From assembly GCA_963720735.1 (NCBI GenBank), contig CAVRGL010000010.1, forward strand, positions 248,001-312,000: 64,000 nucleotides of DNA. Reading direction: 5' to 3'. Origin of the DNA: JBBRHQ01 sp963720735 (GTDB lineage Bacteria; Actinomycetota; Thermoleophilia; Solirubrobacterales; 70-9). The first letter of the stretch is position 1. Every line of letters begins with the position of its first letter. The notes under the pieces are model-generated. The model saw nothing but the letters and a program-made list of their open reading frames with translations. It was not told where the DNA came from and made no database searches. Positions 1 through 7,798 of this stretch are shown here, piece after piece. Position numbers and translations under genes: made by a program.

Positions 1-661
1 GCGCGATGAACGGCATCATCACCACGAACACCTGGTCCGGGTTGCTCCACCACTTGGTGATCCCGTCCGGTATGCGCGAGGCGATCGAGGCGAAGATCAT
101 CAGCGAGATGCCGTTGCCGATGCCCCGCTGGGTGATCAGCTCTCCAAGCCACATCAGCAGCGCCGCCCCGGCCGTCATACAGACGACGATCAGGAAGACG
201 TTGGTGAAGGTCAGCTCGCCGACCACGCTGGTCCCGGTCTGGTTGCCGAAGGAGCGGAAGAGGAAGACGTAGCCGAGCGACTGGGCGAAGGCGAGGCCGA
301 CGGTCAGGTACCGGGTGTACTGGGTGATCTTCTGCTGGCCGACCTCGCCCTCCTTCTGCAGCTTCTCCAGCGAGGGGACGACGACGGTCAGCAGCTGGAG
401 GATGATCGAGGCCGTGATGTAGGGCATGATCCCCAGCGCGAACAGCGAGAGGCGCGAGAGGCTGCCCCCCGAGAAGAGGTTGAGGAAGCCGAGGATGTTC
501 GAGCCGGCGAAGTTGCTCTGAATGTCCTTGACTGCGTTGACGTCGACACCGGGCGAGGGGATGTAGGCGCCGAGGCGGTAGAGCGCCAGCATCGCCGCCG
601 TGAAGGCGATCTTCTTGCGGATGTCGGCAACGCTGAAGGCGTTGAGAATGGTTCGAAGCAC
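1..661 (-). CDS. secY: Protein translocase subunit SecY (N-terminal part, runs off the window)
   Basis: SecY is the channel subunit of the SecYEG translocon in the cytoplasmic membrane. About 220 N-terminal residues are visible. They begin with VLRTILNAFSVADIRKKI and continue through the first transmembrane segments, including IMPYITASIILQLL and the family signature GIGNGISLMIFASI. The chosen start is GTG at 661, which overlaps the TAG stop of rplO by one base, so the two are translationally coupled. It is the last visible gene of the S10-spc operon, its usual place in bacteria. The C-terminal half lies outside the window. Confidence 0.96.
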   Translation of the reverse strand, partial: MLRTILNAFSVADIRKKIAFTAAMLALYRLGAYIPSPGVDVNAVKDIQSNFAGSNILGFLNLFSGGSLSRLSLFALGIMPYITASIILQLLTVVVPSLEKLQKEGEVGQQKITQYTRYLTVGLAFAQSLGYVFLFRSFGNQTGTSVVGELTFTNVFLIVVCMTAGAALLMWLGELITQRGIGNGISLMIFASIASRIPDGITKWWSNPDQVFVVMMPFIA

Positions 662-1158
662 TAGGGCTCCAGAGTCTCGCAGGTGCCCCCCGCCGCCTCG
701 ATCTTCTCGCGGGCGGCGGCGCTGAAGCCGTGGGCACGGACGGTCAGCTTTTTCGAGAGCTCGCCGCGGGCCAGGACCTTGACCGGGTCAGAGCGCTTCG
801 CAAGACCCTTCTCGTGGAGCGTCTCCGGGGTGACCTCGGCGCCGGCGTCGAAGCGCTGCTCGAGGTCGGCGAGGTTGACCGGCTGGGTGCGGCTTCGGAA
901 GTTCTCGAAGGGCATCGACTTCCTCATGTGAGGGCCGCGCAGCTTGCGCATCCTCATGTGGATCGGGTTCTGCCCGCCCTCGTAGGCGACCTTGCGCTTC
1001 GAGCCGGAACGCGCCCCCGCGCCCTTGTGACCGCGGCCCGAGGTCTTGCCGGTGCCGGAGCCCTCGCCGCGCCCGATCCGCTTCCGGGGTCGGCGCGATC
1101 CCGGCTTCGGCTTGATGTTGTGAAGCCCGATCTCCTCGGAGCGTGGCGCCGACGCCAT
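661..1158 (-). CDS. rplO: 50S ribosomal protein L15
   Basis: L15 is a large-subunit protein that binds 23S rRNA late in assembly. The 165-residue product has the typical glycine-rich N-terminal half (GRGEGSGTGKTSGRGHKGAG) and ends in EKIEAAGGTCETLEP. The ATG at 1158 overlaps the TGA of rpmD (ATGA), which fixes the start. A short non-canonical leader (MASAPRSEEIG) precedes the conserved LHNIKPKPGS. It lies between rpmD and secY as in most spc operons. Confidence 0.97.
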   Translation of the reverse strand: MASAPRSEEIGLHNIKPKPGSRRPRKRIGRGEGSGTGKTSGRGHKGAGARSGSKRKVAYEGGQNPIHMRMRKLRGPHMRKSMPFENFRSRTQPVNLADLEQRFDAGAEVTPETLHEKGLAKRSDPVKVLARGELSKKLTVRAHGFSAAAREKIEAAGGTCETLEP

Positions 1159-1340
1159 CAGGAGCCCTTCCCGACCACGACCAGGTGCTCGACCACCCGC
1201 AGCTGGCCGCGCAGCTGGGGCGTGTCGGGACGCTCGACCCTGGAGCCGGGCTTCCGGAGCCCCAGCGCCCGCAGGGTCGCGCGCTGGTTCGGCTTGGTGC
1301 CTGCGGTGGAGCGGACCTGGGTGATCGCCACGGTGCTCAC
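1158..1340 (-). CDS. rpmD: 50S ribosomal protein L30
   Basis: L30 is a small 23S rRNA-binding protein. The 60-residue product shows the family pattern: a VAITQVRSTAGTKPNQRATL strand-helix followed by LGLRKPGSRVERPDTPQLRG. The GTG start at 1340 overlaps the TGA of rpsE (GTGA), and its own stop overlaps the ATG of rplO. It is placed between S5 and L15, as expected for the spc operon. Confidence 0.96.
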   Translation of the reverse strand: MSTVAITQVRSTAGTKPNQRATLRALGLRKPGSRVERPDTPQLRGQLRVVEHLVVVGKGS

Positions 1341-2023
1341 GAGCCCTCACCCTCAGGCTCTGGTGGCGTCTCCTCGGTGGCGGTCTCGGCGGCTACGGCG
1401 ACGGGCTCAGGGACCTCAGCCTGCTCGGCGGGCCCGGCGGTCTCGCCGCTTTCCTGATCCTCTGCCGTGCGCCTGCTGCGCTCCGCCTTCTGAGCATCGA
1501 TGCCGAGCACCTGCCCGACGGTCAGCCCACGAAGCTCGGCCACCTCCTCGGGGCGCCGCAGCCGGATCAGGCCGTCCATCGTCGCCTTGACGAGATTGAT
1601 CGGGTTCTGGGTGCCGATGCTCTTGGTGAGCACGTCGCGGACCCCGCCCAGCTCGAGCACCGCCCGCACGCCGCCGCCGGCAATCACCCCCGTACCGGGG
1701 CTGGCCGGGCGCAGGACGACGTGCCCGGCGCCGAAGCGGCCGATGATCTTGTGGGTGATCGTCTGCCCGTACTTGGGAACCCGGATCAGGTTCTTGCGGG
1801 CGTCCTCGACCGCCTTCTGGATCGCCAGCGGCACCTCGCGGGCCTTGCCGTAGCCGATCCCGACCACGGACTCCTCGTCGCCGACCGCGACCAGCGCCGT
1901 GAACGAGAAGCGCCGGCCGCCCTTGACCACCTTGGCGACGCGGTTGATCTCGATCACCCGCTCGGAGAGGTCGAGGCCCTTGGGGCTGACCATCTCGATC
2001 TTTCCTGTGCTCATTCCCTTCAT
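1337..2023 (-). CDS. rpsE: 30S ribosomal protein S5 with acidic C-terminal tail
   Basis: S5 sits at the mRNA entry side of the 30S subunit and affects decoding fidelity. The double-stranded RNA-binding region (VVKGGRRFSFTALVAVGD) and the C-terminal domain (SPGTGVIAGGGVRAVLELGG) are intact. The product has 228 residues, longer than the common 160-200, because of about 50 extra residues rich in A, E and P ending in PPEPEGEGS. The ATG at 2023 is used here; MSTGK at 2014 is an alternative. The gap to rplR (45 bases) is one of the longer ones in this operon. Confidence 0.96.
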   Translation of the reverse strand: MKGMSTGKIEMVSPKGLDLSERVIEINRVAKVVKGGRRFSFTALVAVGDEESVVGIGYGKAREVPLAIQKAVEDARKNLIRVPKYGQTITHKIIGRFGAGHVVLRPASPGTGVIAGGGVRAVLELGGVRDVLTKSIGTQNPINLVKATMDGLIRLRRPEEVAELRGLTVGQVLGIDAQKAERSRRTAEDQESGETAGPAEQAEVPEPVAVAAETATEETPPEPEGEGS

Positions 2024-2068
2024 GGCAAGCGGCTCACGGTAGCGGAAGCGATCATCGCGCCTCGCCGG

Positions 2069-2422
2069 CTAGAGCTTCAACCCCCCTTCCCGGGCTCCCT
2101 CGGCGAGTGCCTTGACGCGGCCGTGGTAGCGGTAGCCGCCGCGATCGAAGACGCAGGTCTCGATTCCGGCCGCCTTACCCCGCTCGGCCAGCAACTTTCC
2201 TGCGCGGGTCGCCTGCTGGCCGGGCTTCAGCTCGCGAAGCTCCGGCTCGGTCCAGTTGACCGCGGCCAGGGTGCGGCCCCGGGTGTCGTCGATCAGCTGG
2301 GCGGAGATACCGCGGTTGGAGCGATACACCGAAAGCCGCGGACGCTCCCCCGTGCCCGAGATCTTTGCCCGTACCCGGCGGCGGCGGCGCAGCCTCCTCT
2401 GCTGCTTGGTGAGCACGGTCAT
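2069..2422 (-). CDS. rplR: 50S ribosomal protein L18
   Basis: L18 binds 5S rRNA and helps attach it to the 50S subunit. The 117-residue product has a very basic start (KQQRRLRRRRRVRAKI) and the conserved RPRLSVYRSNRGISAQLIDD and FDRGGYRYHGRVKALAEGAR segments. Its start overlaps the end of rplF (ATGA-type overlap at 2419-2422), so the two are coupled. Confidence 0.97.
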   Translation of the reverse strand: MTVLTKQQRRLRRRRRVRAKISGTGERPRLSVYRSNRGISAQLIDDTRGRTLAAVNWTEPELRELKPGQQATRAGKLLAERGKAAGIETCVFDRGGYRYHGRVKALAEGAREGGLKL

Positions 2423-2952
2423 GCGCGCTTGCCCACCTTGCGGGCGACGTGCTCGCCGCTGTAGCGGATTCCCTTGCCCTTGTAGGGCTCCGGGGGGCGC
2501 CGCTTGCGGATGTCCGCCGCGACCTGGCCGACCAGCTGCTTGTCGATCCCCCGGACGATCAGCTCGGTCGGCTGGGGCACCTCGAACTCGATGCCCTCGG
2601 GCGCCTCGACCACGATCGGGTGCGAGAAGCCCAGCGCCAGCTCGAGGTTGCGGCCCTTGAGCTGGGCGCGGTAACCCACCCCCTGGATCTCGAGGCGCTT
2701 CTCGAAGCCCTCGGTGACCCCCTCGACCATGTTGGCGATCAGGCTCCGGGTCAGCCCGTGGAGGGCCCGGTGCTCGCCGCGATCGGTGGGCCGGGCCACG
2801 GTCAGCGCGCCATCCGCCTGCTCGACACTCATCTCTGGCGAGACTGCCTGGGCGAGCTCGCCCTTCGGGCCCTTGACCGCGACCTGGCCAGGGGAGAGCT
2901 CGACGCTGACAGCGTCGGGGACGGGAATGGGCTTTCGACCGATGCGGCTCAT
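2419..2952 (-). CDS. rplF: 50S ribosomal protein L6
   Basis: L6 lies near the factor-binding site of the 50S subunit. The 177-residue product has two repeats of the L6 fold and begins with MSRIGRKPIPVPDAV. It ends with the conserved KGKGIRYSGEHVARKVGKRA. Length and order (rpsH-rplF-rplR) match the usual spc operon, and no unusual insertions are seen. Confidence 0.97.
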   Translation of the reverse strand: MSRIGRKPIPVPDAVSVELSPGQVAVKGPKGELAQAVSPEMSVEQADGALTVARPTDRGEHRALHGLTRSLIANMVEGVTEGFEKRLEIQGVGYRAQLKGRNLELALGFSHPIVVEAPEGIEFEVPQPTELIVRGIDKQLVGQVAADIRKRRPPEPYKGKGIRYSGEHVARKVGKRA

Positions 2953-2959
2953 GCGCGGA

Positions 2960-3355
2960 TCACCAGATGTAGGCGACGACCTCGCCGCCGACTCCTTTCG
3001 CGGTCGCCTCGTGGCCGGTCATCACGCCGGTCGAGGTGCTGACGATCGCGGTGCCCGTGCCGCCGTAGACGCGGGGCACCTTCTTCGAGTCGACGTAGCG
3101 CCGGCGGCCCGGACGCGAGACGCGCTCCAGCCCTGTGATCACCGGCTCGTGATCGTCGGTGTACTTGAGGCGCACCCTGATCACATCGCCGACCCGGGCC
3201 GGCTCGGAGTCGAAGTCGGTGATGTAGCCCTGCTCCTTGAGGATCCGCGACATCTCCAGCTTGAGCCGCGAGGAGGGGATCTCCACCTCCTCATGCCCGG
3301 CGCTCATCGCGTTTCGGATCCGGGTCAGGTAATCGGCAATCGGGTCGGTCAGCAT
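2960..3355 (-). CDS. rpsH: 30S ribosomal protein S8
   Basis: S8 binds the central domain of 16S rRNA; in E. coli it also represses the spc operon. The 131-residue product begins with MLTDPIADYLTRIRNAMSAG and ends with the signature STSTGVMTGHEATAKGVGGE followed by VVAYIW. The gene is four bases from rpsN, and its length is standard. Confidence 0.97.
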   Translation of the reverse strand: MLTDPIADYLTRIRNAMSAGHEEVEIPSSRLKLEMSRILKEQGYITDFDSEPARVGDVIRVRLKYTDDHEPVITGLERVSRPGRRRYVDSKKVPRVYGGTGTAIVSTSTGVMTGHEATAKGVGGEVVAYIW

Positions 3356-3359
3356 CGCT

Positions 3360-3545
3360 TCACCAGCTGGACTTGGTCATTCCTGGGATGTAGCCCTCGT
3401 GAGCCGCCTCGCGCAGACAGATCCGGCAGAGGCCGAACTTGCGGTAGTAGGCCCGCGGGCGCCCGCAGCGGCGGCATCGATGGTAGCCGCGGGACTTGTA
3501 CTTGGGCTTTCGCTGCTGACGTACTTTCTGGGAAGTCTTGGCCAT
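3360..3545 (-). CDS. rpsN: 30S ribosomal protein S14, zinc-binding (type Z)
   Basis: S14 is part of the 30S head. This is the short zinc-ribbon form: 61 residues with two CxxC pairs, CRRC and CRIC, around residues 24-27 and 40-43. It ends in YIPGMTKSSW, typical of the family. A zinc-free C-minus paralogue is not present in this window. Confidence 0.96.
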   Translation of the reverse strand: MAKTSQKVRQQRKPKYKSRGYHRCRRCGRPRAYYRKFGLCRICLREAAHEGYIPGMTKSSW

Positions 3546-3572
3546 CTCTGCTCGCTCGCTAGTCGCCGGCGA

Positions 3573-4388
3573 CTAGTCGCTTTCCTCCGTATCTGAGTCG
3601 CTTGTTTCCCCGGCCTCGGCGGCGGGCTCGGCGCCCTCCTCGCCTTCCTCGCCCTCCTCCTCGTGCTTCTCGGGCTTGGCATAGGCCTCAGGGTTCTCCT
3701 CCTTGAGCTGCTCCAGCGCTGCCTGCTCGGCCTCGGCCCGCTGGCGGGCCTCCTCCTTGCGCCGCTCCTCCTCTTCCTCGGCCTCGCGATCCACCGAGCC
3801 TGGCCGGCCCTCCTGGGCGAACGGCATGCCGAGGGCGAGCAGCAGCTCGAAGGCCTCCTCGTCGGTGGCGGCGGAGGTGGTGATCGTGATGTCGAGGCCG
3901 CGCACCTCGTCGATCGAGTCGTAGTCGATCTCTGGGAAGATCAGCTGCTCGCGGATTCCCATCGAGTAGTTGCCGCGACCGTCGAAGGAGCGCGGGTTCA
4001 GTCCCCGGAAGTCGCGGATCCGCGGCACCGCGATCGAGCAGAGACGGTCGAGGAACTCCCACATCCGTGCCCGGCGCAGGGTCACCGAGATCCCGACCGG
4101 CATCCCCTCACGCACCTTGAACGAGGCGATCGACTTCCGCGCCCGCCGCACGTTGGGGCGCTGGCCGGCGATCGTCGCCAGCTGCTCGGTCGCCGCCTCG
4201 AAGATCTTCGAATCCTGCTTGCCTTCGCCGAGGCCCATGTTGAGGGTGATCTTCTCCAGGCGCGGCGCCTGCATCGGCGACGAGTAGCCGAACTTCTGGA
4301 TCAGCTGCGCGAGGATCTCCTCGCGGTATCGCTCGCGCAAGCGCGGCGGTGGCGCCGTCTGTGCCGGGCTTGTGGCGGTGGCTTCCAT
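3573..4388 (-). CDS. rplE: 50S ribosomal protein L5 with long acidic C-terminal extension
   Basis: L5 binds 5S rRNA and contacts the P-site tRNA in the central protuberance. Residues 1-195 hold the complete L5 fold (KITLNMGLGEGKQD, RGLNPRSFDGRGNYSMGI, DITITTSAATDEEAFELLLA). The product is 271 residues, against about 180 in most bacteria. The extra 75 residues form a charged, E/A-rich tail (REAEEEEERRKEEARQRAEA) that is probably disordered or helical. The gene lies between rplX and rpsN as usual. The function of the tail is unknown. Confidence 0.96.
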   Translation of the reverse strand: MEATATSPAQTAPPPRLRERYREEILAQLIQKFGYSSPMQAPRLEKITLNMGLGEGKQDSKIFEAATEQLATIAGQRPNVRRARKSIASFKVREGMPVGISVTLRRARMWEFLDRLCSIAVPRIRDFRGLNPRSFDGRGNYSMGIREQLIFPEIDYDSIDEVRGLDITITTSAATDEEAFELLLALGMPFAQEGRPGSVDREAEEEEERRKEEARQRAEAEQAALEQLKEENPEAYAKPEKHEEEGEEGEEGAEPAAEAGETSDSDTEESD

Positions 4389-4391
4389 GTC

Positions 4392-4733
4392 CTAGTCGAT
4401 CGCGGTCCCGGAGCGCTTCGCGAAGCGCTCCCGCTCACCGGCCTCGTTGCGCCGCACCCCGACCCGGGTCGGCTTGTTGTCCTTGGGGTCGAGCAGCATC
4501 ACGTTGGAGACGTGGATCGGGCCCTCCTTCTCGACGATCCCGCCGACCTCAGCCCCCTTCTGGGTGTCCTTGACCGAGCGCGGACGCTGGTGGCGCTTGA
4601 TCATGTTCAGGTGCTCGACGTAGACCTTCTGCTTCTGCGGATCGGTGCGCACCACCCGCCCGGTCTTACCGGCATCCTTGCCGCTGGTCACGATCACCTG
4701 GTCGTCGGTCCGAATCCGCATCGACTTCGCCAT
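4392..4733 (-). CDS. rplX: 50S ribosomal protein L24
   Basis: L24 starts 50S assembly. The 113-residue product contains the KOW motif (VTSGKDAGKTGRVVRTDPQK) and the conserved EHLNMIKRHQRP and KEGPIHVSNVMLLDP segments. The start is ATG at 4733, overlapping the TGA of rplN (ATGA). The same frame is open upstream of this ATG and there encodes LAPEVPSIL, which looks like the lost C-terminus of L14 (see findings). Confidence 0.96.
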   Translation of the reverse strand: MAKSMRIRTDDQVIVTSGKDAGKTGRVVRTDPQKQKVYVEHLNMIKRHQRPRSVKDTQKGAEVGGIVEKEGPIHVSNVMLLDPKDNKPTRVGVRRNEAGERERFAKRSGTAID

Positions 4734-5110
4734 CAGGATCGACGGCACCTCCGGCGCCAAGCGGAAACGATCTTCATGAAGTTCCTGTCCCTCAATTCGC
4801 GAGCCACCGGGCCGAAGATTCGGGTGCCACGGGGGTTGTTCTGGGGGTCGATCAGCACGGCGGCGTTCTCATCGAAGGCGATGTAGGTGCCGTCGGAGCG
4901 CCCGAACTGCTTGCGGGTCCTGACGACCACCGCCTGCACTACCTCGCCCTTGCGGACGCCGCCCTGGGGGCTCGCCTGCTTGACCGTGGCCGTGATCACG
5001 TCACCGACCCCGGCATAGCGGCGGTGCGAGCCGCCCTTGACCCGGATGCAGAGGATCTCCCGGGCGCCCGAGTTGTCGGCGACGCGAAGCCTTGTCTCCT
5101 GCTGGATCAC
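4733..5110 (-). CDS. rplN: 50S ribosomal protein L14 with altered C-terminus
   Basis: L14 contacts 16S rRNA in a subunit bridge. Residues 1-116 are canonical (MIQQETRLRVADNSGAREIL to DRNFMKIVS). L14 proteins normally end in SLAPEVL or a close variant. Here the frame continues AWRRRCRRS and stops, while LAPEV is present in the neighbouring frame just after codon 116. The product (125 residues) is therefore about normal in length but has a basic, unrelated last nine residues. The stop overlaps the rplX start. It could be a fixed two-base insertion (or one-base deletion) or a sequencing error. Confidence 0.93.
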   Translation of the reverse strand: MIQQETRLRVADNSGAREILCIRVKGGSHRRYAGVGDVITATVKQASPQGGVRKGEVVQAVVVRTRKQFGRSDGTYIAFDENAAVLIDPQNNPRGTRIFGPVARELRDRNFMKIVSAWRRRCRRS

Positions 5111-5111
5111 C

Positions 5112-5765
5112 TCAGCGGGCCTTCTCGATCACCTCGACCAGCCGCCAGCGCTTCGTCCGCGACAGCGGCCTGGTCTCGATCACTCGCACGACGTCCCCCT
5201 CGCCGGCCTCGTTGCGCTCGTCGTGGGCATGCAGGGTCCGCGAGCGGCGCACCACCTTCTCGTAGGTGGGATGGCGCCGGGCGATGTCGATCCGCACGGT
5301 GATCGTCTTGTCGGCGCGGTCCGAGACGACGACGCCCTGCCGCGTCTTCGCCGGGTTGGGCTGCCTCTCCGCCGCGGGCGTCCCGGTGCCGGGCTCGCCC
5401 TTCTTGCTCCTCTGGGCCTCGCGGTAGCGACGACGCGCGACCGCCGAGCGCTGCCGCGCCCCGGCCCTCTCCCCAACCCGTTCCTCAACGCTCCGCTGAT
5501 CCCGAGCCTCATGCGGCAGCCGCGACCGCTCGAGCCTGCGCCGCTCCTTCCAGGGGAGATCGGCTGAATCATCGCCCGACACGTCCTCAGCTTTGCTTCC
5601 GGGCGTGTCGGGGTCCCCGGCAGGCTCGGGTTCCGGTGCTTCGGACTCGGGCTCTCCCCCCTCTTCCGGAGGTGGCGCGGCAGGGGCATCTGCGCCCTCC
5701 GAGGCGGGGGCCTCGGCCTGCGGCTCTTCGGTTGTCTCCTCGGTCTTCTCTTCTTCTTCGCTCAT
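5112..5765 (-). CDS. rpsQ: 30S ribosomal protein S17 with long N-terminal extension
   Basis: S17 is a primary binder of the 5' domain of 16S rRNA. The S17 domain is only the last 75-80 residues (TRQGVVVSDRADKTITVRID to WRLVEVIEKAR). It is preceded by about 140 residues. The first part is acidic and Pro/Ala-rich (MSEEEEKTEETTEEPQAEAP). The second is arginine-rich (WKERRRLERSRLPHEARDQR). Usual bacterial S17 is 80-110 residues, so 217 is very long. The extension contains one copy of the 38-bp palindromic element, encoding DPDTPGSKAEDVSG. An internal start nearer the S17 domain is possible, but the frame is open and its composition looks coding. Confidence 0.9.
   Translation of the reverse strand: MSEEEEKTEETTEEPQAEAPASEGADAPAAPPPEEGGEPESEAPEPEPAGDPDTPGSKAEDVSGDDSADLPWKERRRLERSRLPHEARDQRSVEERVGERAGARQRSAVARRRYREAQRSKKGEPGTGTPAAERQPNPAKTRQGVVVSDRADKTITVRIDIARRHPTYEKVVRRSRTLHAHDERNEAGEGDVVRVIETRPLSRTKRWRLVEVIEKAR
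5575..5612. repeat. 38-bp palindromic element, copy E (inside rpsQ)
   Basis: Perfect 8-bp arms, CCCGACAC at 5575-5582 and GTGTCGGG at 5605-5612, enclose a 22-base centre. On the coding (minus) strand it reads DPDTPGSKAEDVSG. Four relatives of the same length or truncated lie in rplJ at 29843-30102, in the same orientation and frame. Confidence 0.85.
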
Positions 5766-5767
5766 CT

Positions 5768-5980
5768 TCAGTGACCCAGTTCCTTCTGTGTGTCTATGCC
5801 GCGCTCCCTGGCGATCGTCAGCAGGCGAGCGACGTCCCTCTTGGCCACGCCCATCCGGGCGGTGTTCTCCAGCTCGCCGGTGGCGTGGCGGAAGCGCAGG
5901 TTGAACGCCTCCTGCTGAGCATCATGGAGCTTGGCGATCAGCTCGTCGTCCTTGAGATTGTGCGCCTCCGAGGCCTTCAT
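5768..5980 (-). CDS. rpmC: 50S ribosomal protein L29
   Basis: L29 sits at the peptide exit tunnel near the SRP and trigger factor site. The 70-residue two-helix protein begins with MKASEAHNLKDDELIAKLHD and includes the conserved LRFRHATGELENTARM. The ATG at 5980 overlaps the TGA of rplP. Two bases separate it from rpsQ. Confidence 0.96.
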   Translation of the reverse strand: MKASEAHNLKDDELIAKLHDAQQEAFNLRFRHATGELENTARMGVAKRDVARLLTIARERGIDTQKELGH

Positions 5981-6399
5981 CACTCGACCGCGCCTTCTCG
6001 ATGGACGAACTTGGTCTTCACCGGGAGCTTGTGGCCGGCGAGGCGGAGCGCCTCCCTGGCGAGGTCCTCGGGGACGCCGGCGAGCTCGAACATCACCCTT
6101 CCCGGCTTGACCACGGCAACCCAGCCCTCGGGGTTGCCCTTGCCCGAGCCCATCCGCGTCTCCGCGGGCTTCTTGGTGTAGGGCTTGTCGGGGAAGATGT
6201 TGATCCAGACCTTGCCGCCACGCTTGATCTTGCGGGTCATCGCGATCCGCGCCGCCTCGATCTGGCGGTTGGTCACCCAGCCCCGCTCGACGGACTTCAG
6301 CCCGTACTCGCCGAAGGCGACCTGGGTGCCGCCCTTGGCGTAGCCGCGCATACGGCCTCGCATCTGCTTGCGGTGCTTGACCCGCTTCGGCATCAGCAT
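5980..6399 (-). CDS. rplP: 50S ribosomal protein L16
   Basis: L16 helps position A-site tRNA. The 139-residue product begins with MLMPKRVKHRKQMRGRM and includes VNPEGW-like GNPEGWVAVVKPGRVMFE. Its start (ATG at 6399, or the second ATG at 6393) overlaps the rpsC stop. Length is standard. Confidence 0.97.
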   Translation of the reverse strand: MLMPKRVKHRKQMRGRMRGYAKGGTQVAFGEYGLKSVERGWVTNRQIEAARIAMTRKIKRGGKVWINIFPDKPYTKKPAETRMGSGKGNPEGWVAVVKPGRVMFELAGVPEDLAREALRLAGHKLPVKTKFVHREGAVE

Positions 6400-7109
6400 C
6401 AGCGCTCACCCCCACCGCGGCGCCTGCCGCGCTCTCCGGGCTGAGGCGGAGCGCCGTCCGCTGGGACCTGGTCCGAAGCGAAGCCCTCGGGCATCACCTC
6501 GCCCTTGTTGATCCAGCACTTGACGCCGATCCGCCCCGTGGTGGTGCGCGCCTCGAAGAAGCCGTAGTCGATATCGGCCCGCAGGGTGTGGAGCGGCACC
6601 CGGCCGTCCGAGTAGCCCTCCGTCCGTGCCATCTCGGCCCCGCCGAGCCGGCCGGAGACCTGGACCTTGACCCCCTTCGCGCCGGAACGCATCGCCGAGG
6701 TCAGCGCCCGCTTCATCGCCCTCCGGAATGCGACCCTGTTCTGCAGCTGCTCGGCGATCGACTGGGCGACCAGCTTCGCATCCAGCTCGGGACGCTTGAC
6801 CTCGCGGATGTTGACCTTGACGGCCTTCCCGGTGATCTCGTGCAGGTCCTTGCGCAGTGCGTCCACCTCGCTGCCGGACTTGCCGATCACGATCCCGGGG
6901 CGGGCGGTGTGGATGTCCACCGAGACCTCGCCCCGGCGCTCGATCGTGATCTGCGAGAGCCCCGCGTGGGAGAGCTTGTTCTCGATGTGCTCGCGGATGT
7001 TGAGGTCCTCGAGCAGGGTGTCGGCGAAGCCCTTCTCGTCGTACCAGTTCGACTTCCAGTCGTGGATGTAGCCGACGCGGAAGCCCTCGGGGTGGATCTT
7101 CTGTCCCAT
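6399..7109 (-). CDS. rpsC: 30S ribosomal protein S3
   Basis: S3 forms part of the mRNA entry tunnel. The 236-residue product has the N-terminal signature MGQKIHPEGFRVGYIHDWKS and a KH domain with RPGIVIGKSGSEVDALRKDL. The C-terminal domain ends the conserved part with DYGFFEARTTTGRIGVKCWI. A short Arg/Gly tail follows. It overlaps rplP by ATGA. Confidence 0.97.
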   Translation of the reverse strand: MGQKIHPEGFRVGYIHDWKSNWYDEKGFADTLLEDLNIREHIENKLSHAGLSQITIERRGEVSVDIHTARPGIVIGKSGSEVDALRKDLHEITGKAVKVNIREVKRPELDAKLVAQSIAEQLQNRVAFRRAMKRALTSAMRSGAKGVKVQVSGRLGGAEMARTEGYSDGRVPLHTLRADIDYGFFEARTTTGRIGVKCWINKGEVMPEGFASDQVPADGAPPQPGERGRRRGGGER

Positions 7110-7112
7110 GCC

Positions 7113-7514
7113 TCAGACCTCCGGGGTCAGCGCCACCGAGATGTGGCTTGTGCGCTTGTTTATGGTCGTCGCCCGGCCCAGGGCGCGCGGCCGGTACCGG
7201 CGCAGGGTCGGGCCCTCGTCGACGGTGATCTCGGCGACGGTCATCTCGTCGGAGACAAGGTCGAAGTTGTTCTCGGCGTTGGCGGCCGCCGAGTCGATCA
7301 GCTTGCGGATGTCCCGGGCCGCGTTGCGGGGCGAGAACTGCAGCAGCGCCCGGGCCTTCTCGATCTGAAGGCCGCGCACCTGATCGGCGACCAGCCGCGC
7401 CTTGCGGGGGGCCACCCGGACGTAGCGGGCGCTCGCCCTGACGATCACCGGAGCCGCCTCCGCTGCTTCCTTCTTGGCGGTGCTCGCGTCCTTGCTCTTC
7501 GCCTTCTCAGCCAT
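7113..7514 (-). CDS. rplV: 50S ribosomal protein L22
   Basis: L22 lines the peptide exit tunnel. The conserved core runs from VRASARYVRVAPRKARLVAD to THISVALTPEV and includes the loop PTLRRYRPRALGRATTINKR. About 24 extra N-terminal residues (MAEKAKSKDASTAKKEAAEA) precede it, making 133 residues in total. Confidence 0.97.
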   Translation of the reverse strand: MAEKAKSKDASTAKKEAAEAAPVIVRASARYVRVAPRKARLVADQVRGLQIEKARALLQFSPRNAARDIRKLIDSAAANAENNFDLVSDEMTVAEITVDEGPTLRRYRPRALGRATTINKRTSHISVALTPEV

Positions 7515-7516
7515 CG

Positions 7517-7792
7517 CTACTCAGCCGACTTTCCGGTCCCGGAGTGCGAGCGGAAGGTGCGGGTCGGTGCGAACTCGCCCAGCTTGTTGCCGACCATCGA
7601 CTCCGAGATGAACACGGGGACGTGCTTGCGCCCGTCGTGGACGGCGATCGTGTGGCCGACCATCTCCGGGAAGATGGTCGATGTCCGCGACCAGGTCTTG
7701 ACCATCTGCTTCTGGCCGGACTCGTTCATCGCGTTGATCCGCGCCATCAACCTCTCCTCGGCCCAGGGACCCTTCTTGGTCGATCTACCCAC
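7517..7792 (-). CDS. rpsS: 30S ribosomal protein S19
   Basis: S19 is in the 30S head and contacts S13. The 91-residue product begins with GRSTKKGPWAEERLMARI and contains TWSRTSTIFPEMVGHTIAVH. It uses a GTG start at 7792. It is five bases after the rplB stop, and the order rplB-rpsS-rplV is canonical. Confidence 0.97.
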   Translation of the reverse strand: MGRSTKKGPWAEERLMARINAMNESGQKQMVKTWSRTSTIFPEMVGHTIAVHDGRKHVPVFISESMVGNKLGEFAPTRTFRSHSGTGKSAE

Positions 7793-7798
7793 AGCCGA

